Assembly (NCBI RefSeq): GCF_016862775.1
Contig: NZ_BONP01000008.1
Location: forward strand, 1-64,000
Length of the DNA: 64,000 bases
Reading direction: 5' to 3'
Origin: Cellulomonas phragmiteti
GTDB lineage: Bacteria; Actinomycetota; Actinomycetes; Actinomycetales; Cellulomonadaceae
The position numbers were made by a program, and so were the translations under genes. The notes beneath the pieces were generated by a model. It saw only the letters and a list, made by a program, of their open reading frames with translations, ran no database searches and was not told where the DNA came from. Positions 45,101 through 52,789 of the stretch are shown here, piece by piece (the first letter of the stretch is position 1; each line of letters begins with the position of its first letter).

Positions 45101-48100
45101 GTCGCTCGAGTCCATCGAGGTGCCGCCGGGGATCGAGGCGCAGATCCAGGGGCGTCGCATCGCCCTGACGGCGCCGTCGTCGCCGACGGTGGTGCAGATC
45201 CAGTACCTGGTGACCAACGACGGCGGCGGACGCGACTACGGGGTCCTCACCGTGACGGTCACCGACGACGCCCCCGTGCTCCCGCCGGTGGCACGCGACG
45301 TGCGCGTGCCGGCGATCGACACGCTCGGCAAGACCGAGGTCGCGGTCGACGTGCTGGCCGTCGCGCAGAACCCGTCCGGTCCGCTGTCCGACCTCGAGGT
45401 GTCGGTGCCGGCGTCGCACGCGTCCGTCGCCCGCGTCACGCCCGCGGGCGACGTCGTCGTCACGCTCGTCGACCACGCCCAGACCGTGCCGTACCGGCTG
45501 GTCAACCGGACGGCCGTCGAGGCCGACGCGTACGCGTTCATCACCGTGCCGGCGCTGGGGTTCTTCCCGCCGCAGCTGCGCCCCCGTGCACCCGAGCTGC
45601 GGGTCGCCAGCGGTGAGCAGCTGGTGATCCCGCTCGCCGAGCACGTCCAGGTCGCGCCCGGGCGCGTGCCGACCATCGCCGACCCGACCCAGGTGACCGC
45701 GACCCGGTCCGACGGTGCTGAGCTCGTGCAGGACCTCGGCACCCTCGTGTTCACGTCGGCGCCCGGGTACGCGGGACCGGCGTCGATCACGGTGCCCGTC
45801 ACGGACGCCACCGGTCAGACGGACGCCACGGCACGCACGAGCGTGCTGACGCTGCAGGTCACCGTGTACGCGGTGGACGACTACCCGCCGACGTTCGAGG
45901 CGACGCCCGTCGAGGTCTACCCCGGCGAGGCGCCCACGCGCGTGGACCTGCTCGCGCTGACGCGTGGCCCGGAGCAGGCCGACAGGACGGCGACCCCTGC
46001 GGACCGCTACGGCTTCCGGATCGTGTCCGCGGTGCCCGCCGGGTTCGCGGTGACCCTCGACGGCTCCCAGCTGCGCGTCGCCGCGGAGGCCACGACGCCC
46101 AAGGGGACGACCGGTCGGCTCGAGATGCAGGTGACGTACGGCCGCAGCGGGGTCCTGGACGTGGCTGTGGACCTGCGCGTCGTCGCCAGCAACCGCCGCA
46201 CGGCGACCGTCCAGAACTTCGTCGTCGACGACGGCGAGCAGGGCAGGGAGCGGACCGTCGACGTCCTCGCGGGGTCGGTCAACCCCTTCCCGGACCAGGG
46301 GCCGTTGACCGTCGTCGGCGCCGTCGTGGAGACGGCGGGTGCGGGCACCGCCGGCGCGACCTCCAGCAGCGTGTCGGTGCGCCCGGGCAACGACTTCATC
46401 GGCCTCATGGTGGTGCGGTACCGGGTCCGTGACGTGACGGGCGACCCCGGGCGCGAGGTCGAGGGCCGCATCACGGTGCGGGTCAGCGGCGTCCCGCTCG
46501 CCCCCGCGCCCCCACGGGTCGGTGAGGTGCGGGACCGCACCGTGGTGCTGTCGTGGACCGCTCCGGACAACCGCGGCGAGCCGATCCTCGACTACCGGGT
46601 CACCGCGCCGCAGGGCGGGGGCGTGTCGCGCACGTGCGTCAGCACGACGTGCACGATCGACGGCCTGACCAACGACGTCGAGTACACGTTCACGGTCGCT
46701 GCCCGCAACCGCGTGGGGCTCTCCGCGGAGTCGCCGGCGTCGGCACCCGCACGCCCCGACGCCGTCCCGGACGCACCCGGCCCGCCGCGACTCGTACCGG
46801 GCAACCGGTCGGTCACCGTCACCTGGTCGGCGCCGACGTCCAGCGGGTCGCCCGTGACGAGCTACGAGGTGTGGATCTCGCCGGCGCCCGAGTCGGGCTC
46901 CGCGACGAGGACGACCTCGTCGACGTCGTACACCTTCGACAACCTGCGCAACGGCGTCGCCTACACGGTGCAGGTCCGCGCCTACAACCGTGCGCCCGCG
47001 CCGAGCCCGTGGAGCGTGTCGTCGGCACCGGAGGTCCCCGCCGCACCGCCGTCGGCGCCCCCGGGGCTGAGCGCGACGCGCGTGGACACCCCCGTCGGTG
47101 GGCAGATCAACGTGACCTGGGGGGACCCGGCACCGAACGGGGACCCGGTCAAGGGCTTCGAGCTCGTCGTCCGCGGGTCCGGCGGCGGGACCTTCGGCCT
47201 CAACGCCGACGCCCGGGGCTACGCCTTCACGCAGGCCAGGAACGGCGAGAGCTACACGTTCGAGGTCCGTGCCTTCAACAAGGCGGGACCGGGCGAGACC
47301 GCCTCGGCCACCGCCGCCACGTACGGGCTGCCGGGGGCCCCGGGGCGGCCGACGGCCGAGACCGTGGTGGGCGCCGGGGCCGTCCGGCTGACCTGGGCAC
47401 CCGCCGACGGCAACGGCGCCCCGGTGCAGCGGTACGTCGTCCAGGTCTCCGACGGCCGTCGCGTCGACGCAGGGGGGACCTCGACCACGGTGCCCGACCT
47501 CGTGGGGGGGCAGGCCTACTCGTTCACCGTCACGGCGGTCAACGCCCAGGGTGAGGGCCCGGCCTCGGAGCAGGCGTCCGCCGACGCCTCGACGCCGCCG
47601 GGCACCCCAGTCGTGGACGCCCCGGTGGTGTCCGGCACGACCGACTTCGGGCGCGCGACCCAGCTGCGGATCTCGTGGGGTGCGGTGCCGGCCAACGCGC
47701 GGGGGGCCACGGTCACGTACGACTACGAGGTGACGAGCCGGGCGGGGTCGGCGAGCGGGACCACGACGGGCACGTCCGAACCGGTCGACGTCAGCGGCTG
47801 GCGCTTCCCCGTCACCGGGACCGACGTGACCGTGACGGTGCGTGCGCGCACCACGGTGTCCGGCCAGACGCTGCAGGGCGTGGCCGGGTCGCGGACCGCA
47901 CCCGTGGGGCGCTGGGGCTCACCCCCCTCGGCCCCGGGAGCACCGAGCTTCGTCGTGGACGGCGACGTCCTCACGGCGACGTGGTCCGCCCCCGGCGTCA
48001 CCGGCGGCAGCGACGTCGAGCGGTACCTGCTCACCTGGTCCGTCGCCGGTCGCCCCGACGTCACGCGTGAGACCGACGCGGCGACCCTGCGCGACTCCTT

Positions 48101-48230
48101 CGACCTCCGGGACGTGGCGCCGGGCAGCGATGTCACGCTCACCGTGCGGGCGCGCAACGCCAGCGGCACCGGAGACCCCGCCACCGGCGTGCACCGCGTC
48201 CCCGCGTCGCCCGGCGGCGGCGGCGGATGA
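42105..48230 (+). CDS. Giant surface protein with tandem Ig/cadherin-like and six fibronectin-III modules
   Basis: A 2041-residue protein starting at GTG 42105 inside the kinase stop. A short cytoplasmic basic start (WWDPRTWRRRP) precedes one membrane helix (AAAIVTVPAIVLSLALVD), so it is a type II anchored outer protein. Residues about 30-345 look like a beta-propeller-like domain; 360-380 form an acidic linker. From about 384 to 1460 there are around eleven Ig/cadherin-like units, several beginning PPVAVDD, PPVARD or PPRPRDVDA and containing DPDGDRLTVL (calcium-site-like). Six Fn3 modules follow (from about 1465), for example VVLSWTAPDNRGEPILDYRV and VTVTWSAPTSSGSPVTSYEV, ending in a Gly tail with no sorting signal. 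Probably an adhesin or wall-spanning rod; function unproven. Confidence 0.88.
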   Translation: MSWWDPRTWRRRPMTTAAAIVTVPAIVLSLALVDRGFPLARVDLNDGGVWLTATGQLSLGRYNVPVEELDGGIVTTSSTFDVQQDAGWVLLVEPNAVAVVDPATVATTTQLATPDTDVSMAAGRVVLVDGAGDAWVRQVAELDALDLTDGAPDLQLGEGGAAVVARSGAVLAVAPEDGAVTLVPATQPVAPQEIGTLGAVDVDAVTTVGDEIVVQSGSTVRTLSGTVTIDDTDLVLQQPGPPAASVLLAGRAALWEVPLDGGTPRRHDTTGSGTPAEPVRVGECAYAAWASTLGASLRLCDGQDAQVDDLEGMRAGDRLKFRVNRGFVVLNETVGGRVWLPQEDTAVRVPNWEDIVPEEDPEDSEEDSESGEVTQEPVTECSDQSAPPVAVDDDFGVRAGRTRVLPVIDNDSSADCGILVISQVDPLPADFGTVEPVRGGRALQVQVLEGATGTAEMTYTVTDGRGQNAPSTATVRLTVSDGDTPPTQVRTSALTVETGGQLVHGVLADFQDPDGDDLLLVGASADPTAGTARFRQDGVLTFTADGGGLGRTTVQVQVSDGTNVVDGEVVVDVRAAGSVPPQIDPVHAVTYVGQEVVVRPLAAVRSASTEPPRLAAVSDVVGGTVVPDLRAGTFAFKAARAGSYYVNFVVTAAPQQATGVARIDVREWPEQAQPPVAVRDLALLPAGGVVTIDPLANDEDPANNVLVLQGVTTPEGSGLQVAVIEHRYVQIRAERTPDGPVVLTYEVSNGSASARGEIVVQPVPPAASSQPPVVPNVEASVRAGGVVTIPVLEGASDPDGDRLTVLRDLPEPLAEGDGLLFVSGDVLRYQAPDRALTARATFAVQDTAGNVTAATVTVRVHESDPATKSPPRPRDVDARVFAGDTVRIPVPLVGIDDDGDGVTLLGQASAAGLGRVVEVGPDWLEYEAFADARGTDTFTYAVEDWVGQRAVGTVRVGIAPRPSGASGVVAIDDAVTLRPGQRVEVRVLANDIDSTGRALSLESIEVPPGIEAQIQGRRIALTAPSSPTVVQIQYLVTNDGGGRDYGVLTVTVTDDAPVLPPVARDVRVPAIDTLGKTEVAVDVLAVAQNPSGPLSDLEVSVPASHASVARVTPAGDVVVTLVDHAQTVPYRLVNRTAVEADAYAFITVPALGFFPPQLRPRAPELRVASGEQLVIPLAEHVQVAPGRVPTIADPTQVTATRSDGAELVQDLGTLVFTSAPGYAGPASITVPVTDATGQTDATARTSVLTLQVTVYAVDDYPPTFEATPVEVYPGEAPTRVDLLALTRGPEQADRTATPADRYGFRIVSAVPAGFAVTLDGSQLRVAAEATTPKGTTGRLEMQVTYGRSGVLDVAVDLRVVASNRRTATVQNFVVDDGEQGRERTVDVLAGSVNPFPDQGPLTVVGAVVETAGAGTAGATSSSVSVRPGNDFIGLMVVRYRVRDVTGDPGREVEGRITVRVSGVPLAPAPPRVGEVRDRTVVLSWTAPDNRGEPILDYRVTAPQGGGVSRTCVSTTCTIDGLTNDVEYTFTVAARNRVGLSAESPASAPARPDAVPDAPGPPRLVPGNRSVTVTWSAPTSSGSPVTSYEVWISPAPESGSATRTTSSTSYTFDNLRNGVAYTVQVRAYNRAPAPSPWSVSSAPEVPAAPPSAPPGLSATRVDTPVGGQINVTWGDPAPNGDPVKGFELVVRGSGGGTFGLNADARGYAFTQARNGESYTFEVRAFNKAGPGETASATAATYGLPGAPGRPTAETVVGAGAVRLTWAPADGNGAPVQRYVVQVSDGRRVDAGGTSTTVPDLVGGQAYSFTVTAVNAQGEGPASEQASADASTPPGTPVVDAPVVSGTTDFGRATQLRISWGAVPANARGATVTYDYEVTSRAGSASGTTTGTSEPVDVSGWRFPVTGTDVTVTVRARTTVSGQTLQGVAGSRTAPVGRWGSPPSAPGAPSFVVDGDVLTATWSAPGVTGGSDVERYLLTWSVAGRPDVTRETDAATLRDSFDLRDVAPGSDVTLTVRARNASGTGDPATGVHRVPASPGGGGG

Positions 48231-48279
48231 CGCCGCGCCCCTCACCCACGTCCACCCCCACCGACTGGAGCCCTCGCAC

Positions 48280-49236
48280 ATGACCCCGGAGCAGACCACC
48301 TGGTTCGCCGAGACCTTCGACGCCCTCGTGGCCAACGTCGGGCAGGCGCTCCTCGGCAAGGAGGAGACCGTCCGCCTGGTGCTCATCGCGATGCTCGCGG
48401 ACGGGCACGTGCTGCTCGAGGACGCGCCCGGCACGGGCAAGACGTCGCTCGCCAAGGCGATCTCGGCGACCGTGCAGGGCTCGCACCACCGCATCCAGTT
48501 CACGCCCGACCTGCTGCCGTCGGACGTGACGGGCGTGACGATCTACGACCAGTCCTCGCAGCGGTTCGAGTTCCACCCCGGGCCGATCTTCGCGTCCGTC
48601 GTCCTGGCGGACGAGATCAACCGCGCGTCGCCCAAGACGCAGGCGGCGCTGCTCGAGGTCATGGAGGAGGCGAACGTCACGGTCGACGGTGTCACGCACC
48701 CCGTCGGACGGCCGTTCATGGTGATCGCGACGCAGAACCCCATCGAGCAGGCGGGCACCTACCGCCTGCCGGAGGCGCAGCTCGACCGGTTCCTGCTCAA
48801 GACGTCGCTGGGCTACCCGGACCGCGCCTCGTCGGTCGAGATCCTCGCGGGGCTCAAGGACCGCACGGCCGCGCTGCGCCCGCGGATCACGACCCAGGCC
48901 GTGGGGACCATGGCCGACCTGGCGCTCACGGTGCACGTCGACGACGCGGTCCTCGACTACGTCGCGCGTCTGCTGGAGGCCACCCGCGACGACCCGCAGA
49001 CGTCGCTCGGCGCGAGCATCCGCGGGGGTCTGGCGCTGGTGCGCTGCGCCAAGGTCGCGGCGGCTGCCGACGGACGGGACTACGTGCTGCCGGACGACAT
49101 CAAGGTGCTCGGCCAGGCCGTGCTCGCGCACCGGCTCGTGCTGGACTCGGAGGCCGAGTTCGCGGGCGTCACCGCGACGGAGGTCGTCGCTCGCGTGCTC
49201 GGCCAGGTCGCGCCCCCGGCCCTGCGGCAGGGCTGA
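48280..49236 (+). CDS. MoxR family AAA+ ATPase
   Basis: A 318-residue ATPase starting at ATG 48280 (GGAG at 48267 as a loose ribosome site). Walker A is EDAPGTGKTSLAKAI, Walker B VVLADEINRASPKTQ, sensor 1 VIATQNPIEQAGTYRLPEAQLDRF, and the C-terminal lid follows. MoxR ATPases act as chaperones that mature or activate partner proteins, usually with VWA or DUF58 proteins; the DUF58 gene follows 3 bases later. The position between a giant surface protein and the DUF58-TgpA pair suggests it helps assemble envelope components. Intact and normal length. Confidence 0.95.
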   Translation: MTPEQTTWFAETFDALVANVGQALLGKEETVRLVLIAMLADGHVLLEDAPGTGKTSLAKAISATVQGSHHRIQFTPDLLPSDVTGVTIYDQSSQRFEFHPGPIFASVVLADEINRASPKTQAALLEVMEEANVTVDGVTHPVGRPFMVIATQNPIEQAGTYRLPEAQLDRFLLKTSLGYPDRASSVEILAGLKDRTAALRPRITTQAVGTMADLALTVHVDDAVLDYVARLLEATRDDPQTSLGASIRGGLALVRCAKVAAAADGRDYVLPDDIKVLGQAVLAHRLVLDSEAEFAGVTATEVVARVLGQVAPPALRQG

Positions 49237-49239
49237 GGC

Positions 49240-50388
49240 ATGGGTCTGCGCGTCGCGCCCCTCGGGTGGGGGGTGGCCGTCGTGGCGCTCCTCGCCGTGG
49301 GTGCGGGGCGCCTGCTCGGCTGGGGCGAGCTCGCCGCGCTCGGCATCGCGCTGCTCGGCGTCCTCGTCGCCTCGCTGCTCATGACGGCGGGGCGCACCCG
49401 GTACCGCGTCGTCCTCGACCTGGCGGACCACCGTGTGCGCATCGGGCAGCGCGCCGTGGGGCGCGTCGACGTGCACAACGCGGCCAAGCGCCGCTCGTTG
49501 CCGTCGCAGGTCGACCTGCCGGTGGGGGACCGGGTCGTCGAGCTGTCCGTGCCCAGCCTGCCGGCGGGCGCCGCGCACGACGACCTCTTCGCCGTCCCGA
49601 CGGAGCGGCGCGCCGTGATCGTCGTCGGGCCCGTCGTCTCGCGTCGTGGCGACCCGCTGGGGCTGCTGCAGCGCCGGCTGCGGTGGACCGAGCCCGCCGA
49701 GCTCTTCGTCCACCCCGAGGTCGTCGCCCTCGGTGGCGCCAACGCCGGGCTGCTGCGCGACCTCGAGGGCCAGGCGACACGCGACCTGTCGGACTCGGAC
49801 CTCAACTTCCACGCGCTGCGCGACTACGTCGCCGGCGACGACCGCCGCTACATCCACTGGCGCACCACCGCACGCCGCGGCAAGCTCATGGTCAAGCAGT
49901 TCGAGGACACGCGGCGCACGCTCACGTCGATCGCGCTCGCGACGGCCGTCGCCGACTACGCGCACCCCGACGAGCTCGAGCTCGCGGTCTCCGTCGCCGC
50001 GTCGATCGCCGTGCAGGCCATCCGCGACGAGCGGGACGTCGAGGTCCTCGCCGGCGTCGGCCGGCTGCGCACCGCCACGCCGCCGCTGCTGCTCGACGAC
50101 TGCTCGCGACTGTCCTGGTCGCCGGCGGGTGCCGGGGTGGTGCTGCTCGGCCGGCGCGTCGTCCGCGAGACGCCCGACGCCTCCGTCGCCTTCCTCGTCA
50201 CGGGGGGCGCGCCGTCGGACACCGACCTGCGCCTGGGTGCGCGTGCTCTGCCCGCCGGCACCCGCGCGGTCGTGCTGCGCTGCGCCCTGGGGCAGGACGT
50301 CGCGGTGCGGACCCAGGGGGCGCTGACGCTGGGGACCGTCGGGCGGCTCGAGGACCTGCCGCGCGCGCTGCGCCGGGTGGTCGGATGA
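49240..50388 (+). CDS. DUF58 family membrane protein
   Basis: A 382-residue protein starting at ATG 49240. Two membrane helices (VAVVALLAVGAGRLLGW, LAALGIALLGVLVASLL) are followed by a beta-rich soluble region and the DUF58 signature LNFHALRDYVAGDDRRYIHW plus RTTARRGKLMVKQFEDTRR. The C-terminal half resembles a vWA-like fold. DUF58 proteins are the usual clients or partners of MoxR. Function remains unproven; links to envelope stability have been seen in other bacteria. The 3' end is 19 bases before the TgpA-like gene. Confidence 0.93.
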   Translation: MGLRVAPLGWGVAVVALLAVGAGRLLGWGELAALGIALLGVLVASLLMTAGRTRYRVVLDLADHRVRIGQRAVGRVDVHNAAKRRSLPSQVDLPVGDRVVELSVPSLPAGAAHDDLFAVPTERRAVIVVGPVVSRRGDPLGLLQRRLRWTEPAELFVHPEVVALGGANAGLLRDLEGQATRDLSDSDLNFHALRDYVAGDDRRYIHWRTTARRGKLMVKQFEDTRRTLTSIALATAVADYAHPDELELAVSVAASIAVQAIRDERDVEVLAGVGRLRTATPPLLLDDCSRLSWSPAGAGVVLLGRRVVRETPDASVAFLVTGGAPSDTDLRLGARALPAGTRAVVLRCALGQDVAVRTQGALTLGTVGRLEDLPRALRRVVG

Positions 50389-50407
50389 GCGCGCCGGGGG
50401 TGCCCTC

Positions 50408-52789
50408 GTGAGGCCGGGGCAGCGGATCGGGGTGCGGGAGCCCGCGGACGCCATGCGGGACGTCCTCGTCCTCGTCGTCGCCGTGGGTCTGGCCCTGACG
50501 CCGCTGCTGCCCGTCTACGGGACGGCGGCGGTCCTGCCCGCCGTCGTGGGCGGCGTCGTGCTCGCGACGGCCGTCACGGTCGTCGGTGCCCTGCGGCGGT
50601 GGTCGGCCCTCGTCGTGGTCGCGTTGCTCGTCGCGGCGTACGCCCTGGCCGGGGGCGCGCTCGCCGCGCCGACGACGACGGTCGCGGGTGTGGTGCCCAC
50701 GCCCGCGACGCTCGCGGCCCTGGCCCGTGGTGCCGCGTCCACGTGGAAGCAGGTGCTCACGCTGCAGCCGCCCGTCGGATCGGGCGGGACGCTCCTCGTC
50801 GCGGCGTTCCTGCTCGCTCTCGTCGGCACCGCCGCGGCCCTCGGTCTGACCCTGCGGGTGCGTCGGCCCGCGGTCGCGGCGCTGGCGGCCGTCGTCCCTG
50901 TCCTGGTGCTCGTGGGCGCGGTCGTGCTGGGGACGCGCCAGCCGCCCGTGCCCCCGGTGGTCGCGGGCACCGTGCTGGCCGTCGTGGGCCTGACCTGGGC
51001 CGCGTGGCGCACCGGCGCGTGGCGGCCCCGGCGCGTCGTCGCGACGGGTGTCCTCGCCGCCGTCGCGGTGGCCGGCGGTCTCCTCGGGGGCCCGGCGGTC
51101 ACGGCCGAGCAGCCCCGGGTCGTCGTCCGCGACGAGATCGTCCCGCCCTTCGACCCCCGTGACTACCCGAGCCCGCTCGCGTCGTTCCGGCGCCTGGTGA
51201 AGCTCGACGACACGGTCCTGCTGACGGTCGACGGCCTGCCGCCGGGCGCACGCGTCCGCCTGGCGACCTTCGACCGGTACGACGGCGTCGTGTTCAACGT
51301 GGCCGGCGACGGGTCCGCCCAGGCGTCGGGGGAGTTCCGGCGCGTCGGCGAGAGCATCGACGTCGCGGTCCGCGGGGAGCGGGCGCGCGTCGAGGTCACC
51401 GTCGGGGCGCTGCAGGGCGTGTGGCTGCCCACCGTGGGCCACGCCCGCTCGGTCGACCTGGGACGCGCCTCGGGGGACCTGCGGTTCAACGACGCGACGG
51501 GTGCCGCGGTCGTCACCTCGGGCGTCCGCGAGGGGATGACGTACACGCTCGACGTGGTCGTGCCGGCGCAGCCCGACGACGAGGAGATCGGCGGTGCGGC
51601 GGCCGGCTCGGTCGTGCTGCCGCCGCGGGTGGGCGTCCCGCAGTCCGTGGTCGTCGCGGCCACCGACGTGGCGCGCGACGCCGGCACACCTGTCCAGGTC
51701 GCGCGCGCCCTCACCACGTACCTCAGCGAGCAGGGGTACTTCAGCCACGGCCTGACCGACGCCGGGGACTACCCGTCGCTGTCGGGCCACGGTGCCGCGC
51801 GGCTCGCCGACCTGGTCGGCGGCGGCGTGATGGTCGGTGACGGCGAGCAGTACGCGTCGGCGGCCGCGCTGATGATCCGCGAGATGGGCCTGCCGGCGAG
51901 GGTCGTGCTCGGCTTCGTCCCCGGGTCGGGGGACGACGAGGGCGAGGGTGCCACGGTGCCCACGACGCAGGACGGCGCCGTCGAGATCCGTGGGCGCGAC
52001 GTCCAGGCGTGGGTCGAGGTCGCGTTCGCGGGCCACGGCTGGGTGACGTTCGACGTGACCCCGCCGCGCTCGCGCACGCCCGAGCAGGAGCAGGAGGAGA
52101 CGGACACCGACCCGCAGCCGCAGGTCGTCCAACCGCCCGCCCTGCCGCCCGACCGGGTGACGCCCCCGGACGACGACACCGAGCAGCCGCAGACCGAGGA
52201 CCCGCCCGCCGACGACTCGGGCCTGGCGCTGTGGCTGCGGATCGCCGGCTGGGTGGGGATCGGTCTCGGCGGCGTCCTGGTGCTCCTGTCACCCCTCCTG
52301 GTGGTCGTCGCCCTCAAGGCACGCCGACGCCGCCGGCGGCGTCGCGCCACCGATCCGGTGCGGCGCGTCGCGGGTGGCTGGGACGAGGTCGTCGACACCG
52401 CGCTGGACATGGGCGGCGCCCCGCCGCCGGCGGCGACGCGGCGGGAGACCGCCCGGCTCTGGACGACGACGATCGCGGGCGACCACCCGGCGGTCGCGGC
52501 CCGCGTCGAGGCGCTCGCCCGCCGCGCGGACCGTGCCGTCTTCGCGTCCGGCGTCCCGGACCGGACCGAGGTGGAGTCGTACTGGGCGGACGTCGACGCG
52601 ACGGTGGGCGCGCTGCGCCGGACGCTGCCGTGGCGTCGACGCATCCGGGCGCACGCGTCACCGGTGTCGCTGCGCCGCCGGTCCGCCGCGCGCCGCACGG
52701 CACCGGACCGGGCCGCCCCGCCGTCGACGGGGGCCGCGTCGACCCGTCGTGACCGACGTCCCCGCCGAACCCGTCGAGGTGAACCATGA
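50408..52789 (+). CDS. TgpA-like transglutaminase-fold membrane protein with degenerate active site
   Basis: A 793-residue protein starting at GTG 50408. About six helices span residues 15-235, followed by a large outer beta domain, the transglutaminase-like core (around 405-555), a Pro/Asp-rich linker, another helix (about 620-645) and an Arg-rich cytoplasmic tail ([13 protein letters not shown]). The fold signature is clear: GEQYASAAALMIREMGLPARVVLGFVPG and QAWVEVAFAGHGWVTFDVTP. But the catalytic Cys position reads Gly479 (GDGEQYA, normally GDCEQFA) and the His position Gln533 (VQAWVEV, normally HAWVEV); only Asp549 remains. It is therefore very likely non-enzymatic, with a binding role. 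It overlaps the RDD-FHA gene by 4 bp. Confidence 0.9.
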   Translation: MRPGQRIGVREPADAMRDVLVLVVAVGLALTPLLPVYGTAAVLPAVVGGVVLATAVTVVGALRRWSALVVVALLVAAYALAGGALAAPTTTVAGVVPTPATLAALARGAASTWKQVLTLQPPVGSGGTLLVAAFLLALVGTAAALGLTLRVRRPAVAALAAVVPVLVLVGAVVLGTRQPPVPPVVAGTVLAVVGLTWAAWRTGAWRPRRVVATGVLAAVAVAGGLLGGPAVTAEQPRVVVRDEIVPPFDPRDYPSPLASFRRLVKLDDTVLLTVDGLPPGARVRLATFDRYDGVVFNVAGDGSAQASGEFRRVGESIDVAVRGERARVEVTVGALQGVWLPTVGHARSVDLGRASGDLRFNDATGAAVVTSGVREGMTYTLDVVVPAQPDDEEIGGAAAGSVVLPPRVGVPQSVVVAATDVARDAGTPVQVARALTTYLSEQGYFSHGLTDAGDYPSLSGHGAARLADLVGGGVMVGDGEQYASAAALMIREMGLPARVVLGFVPGSGDDEGEGATVPTTQDGAVEIRGRDVQAWVEVAFAGHGWVTFDVTPPRSRTPEQEQEETDTDPQPQVVQPPALPPDRVTPPDDDTEQPQTEDPPADDSGLALWLRIAGWVGIGLGGVLVLLSPLLVVVALKARRRRRRRRATDPVRRVAGGWDEVVDTALDMGGAPPPAATRRETARLWTTTIAGDHPAVAARVEALARRADRAVFASGVPDRTEVESYWADVDATVGALRRTLPWRRRIRAHASPVSLRRRSAARRTAPDRAAPPSTGAASTRRDRRPRRTRRGEP

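Noticed and set aside
41391-45644. A 1417-codon minus-strand frame opposite the giant surface protein
   Set aside because: Shadow of the Ig-like repeats; His/Arg/Asp-rich composition is the reverse complement of Val/Asp/Thr codons.
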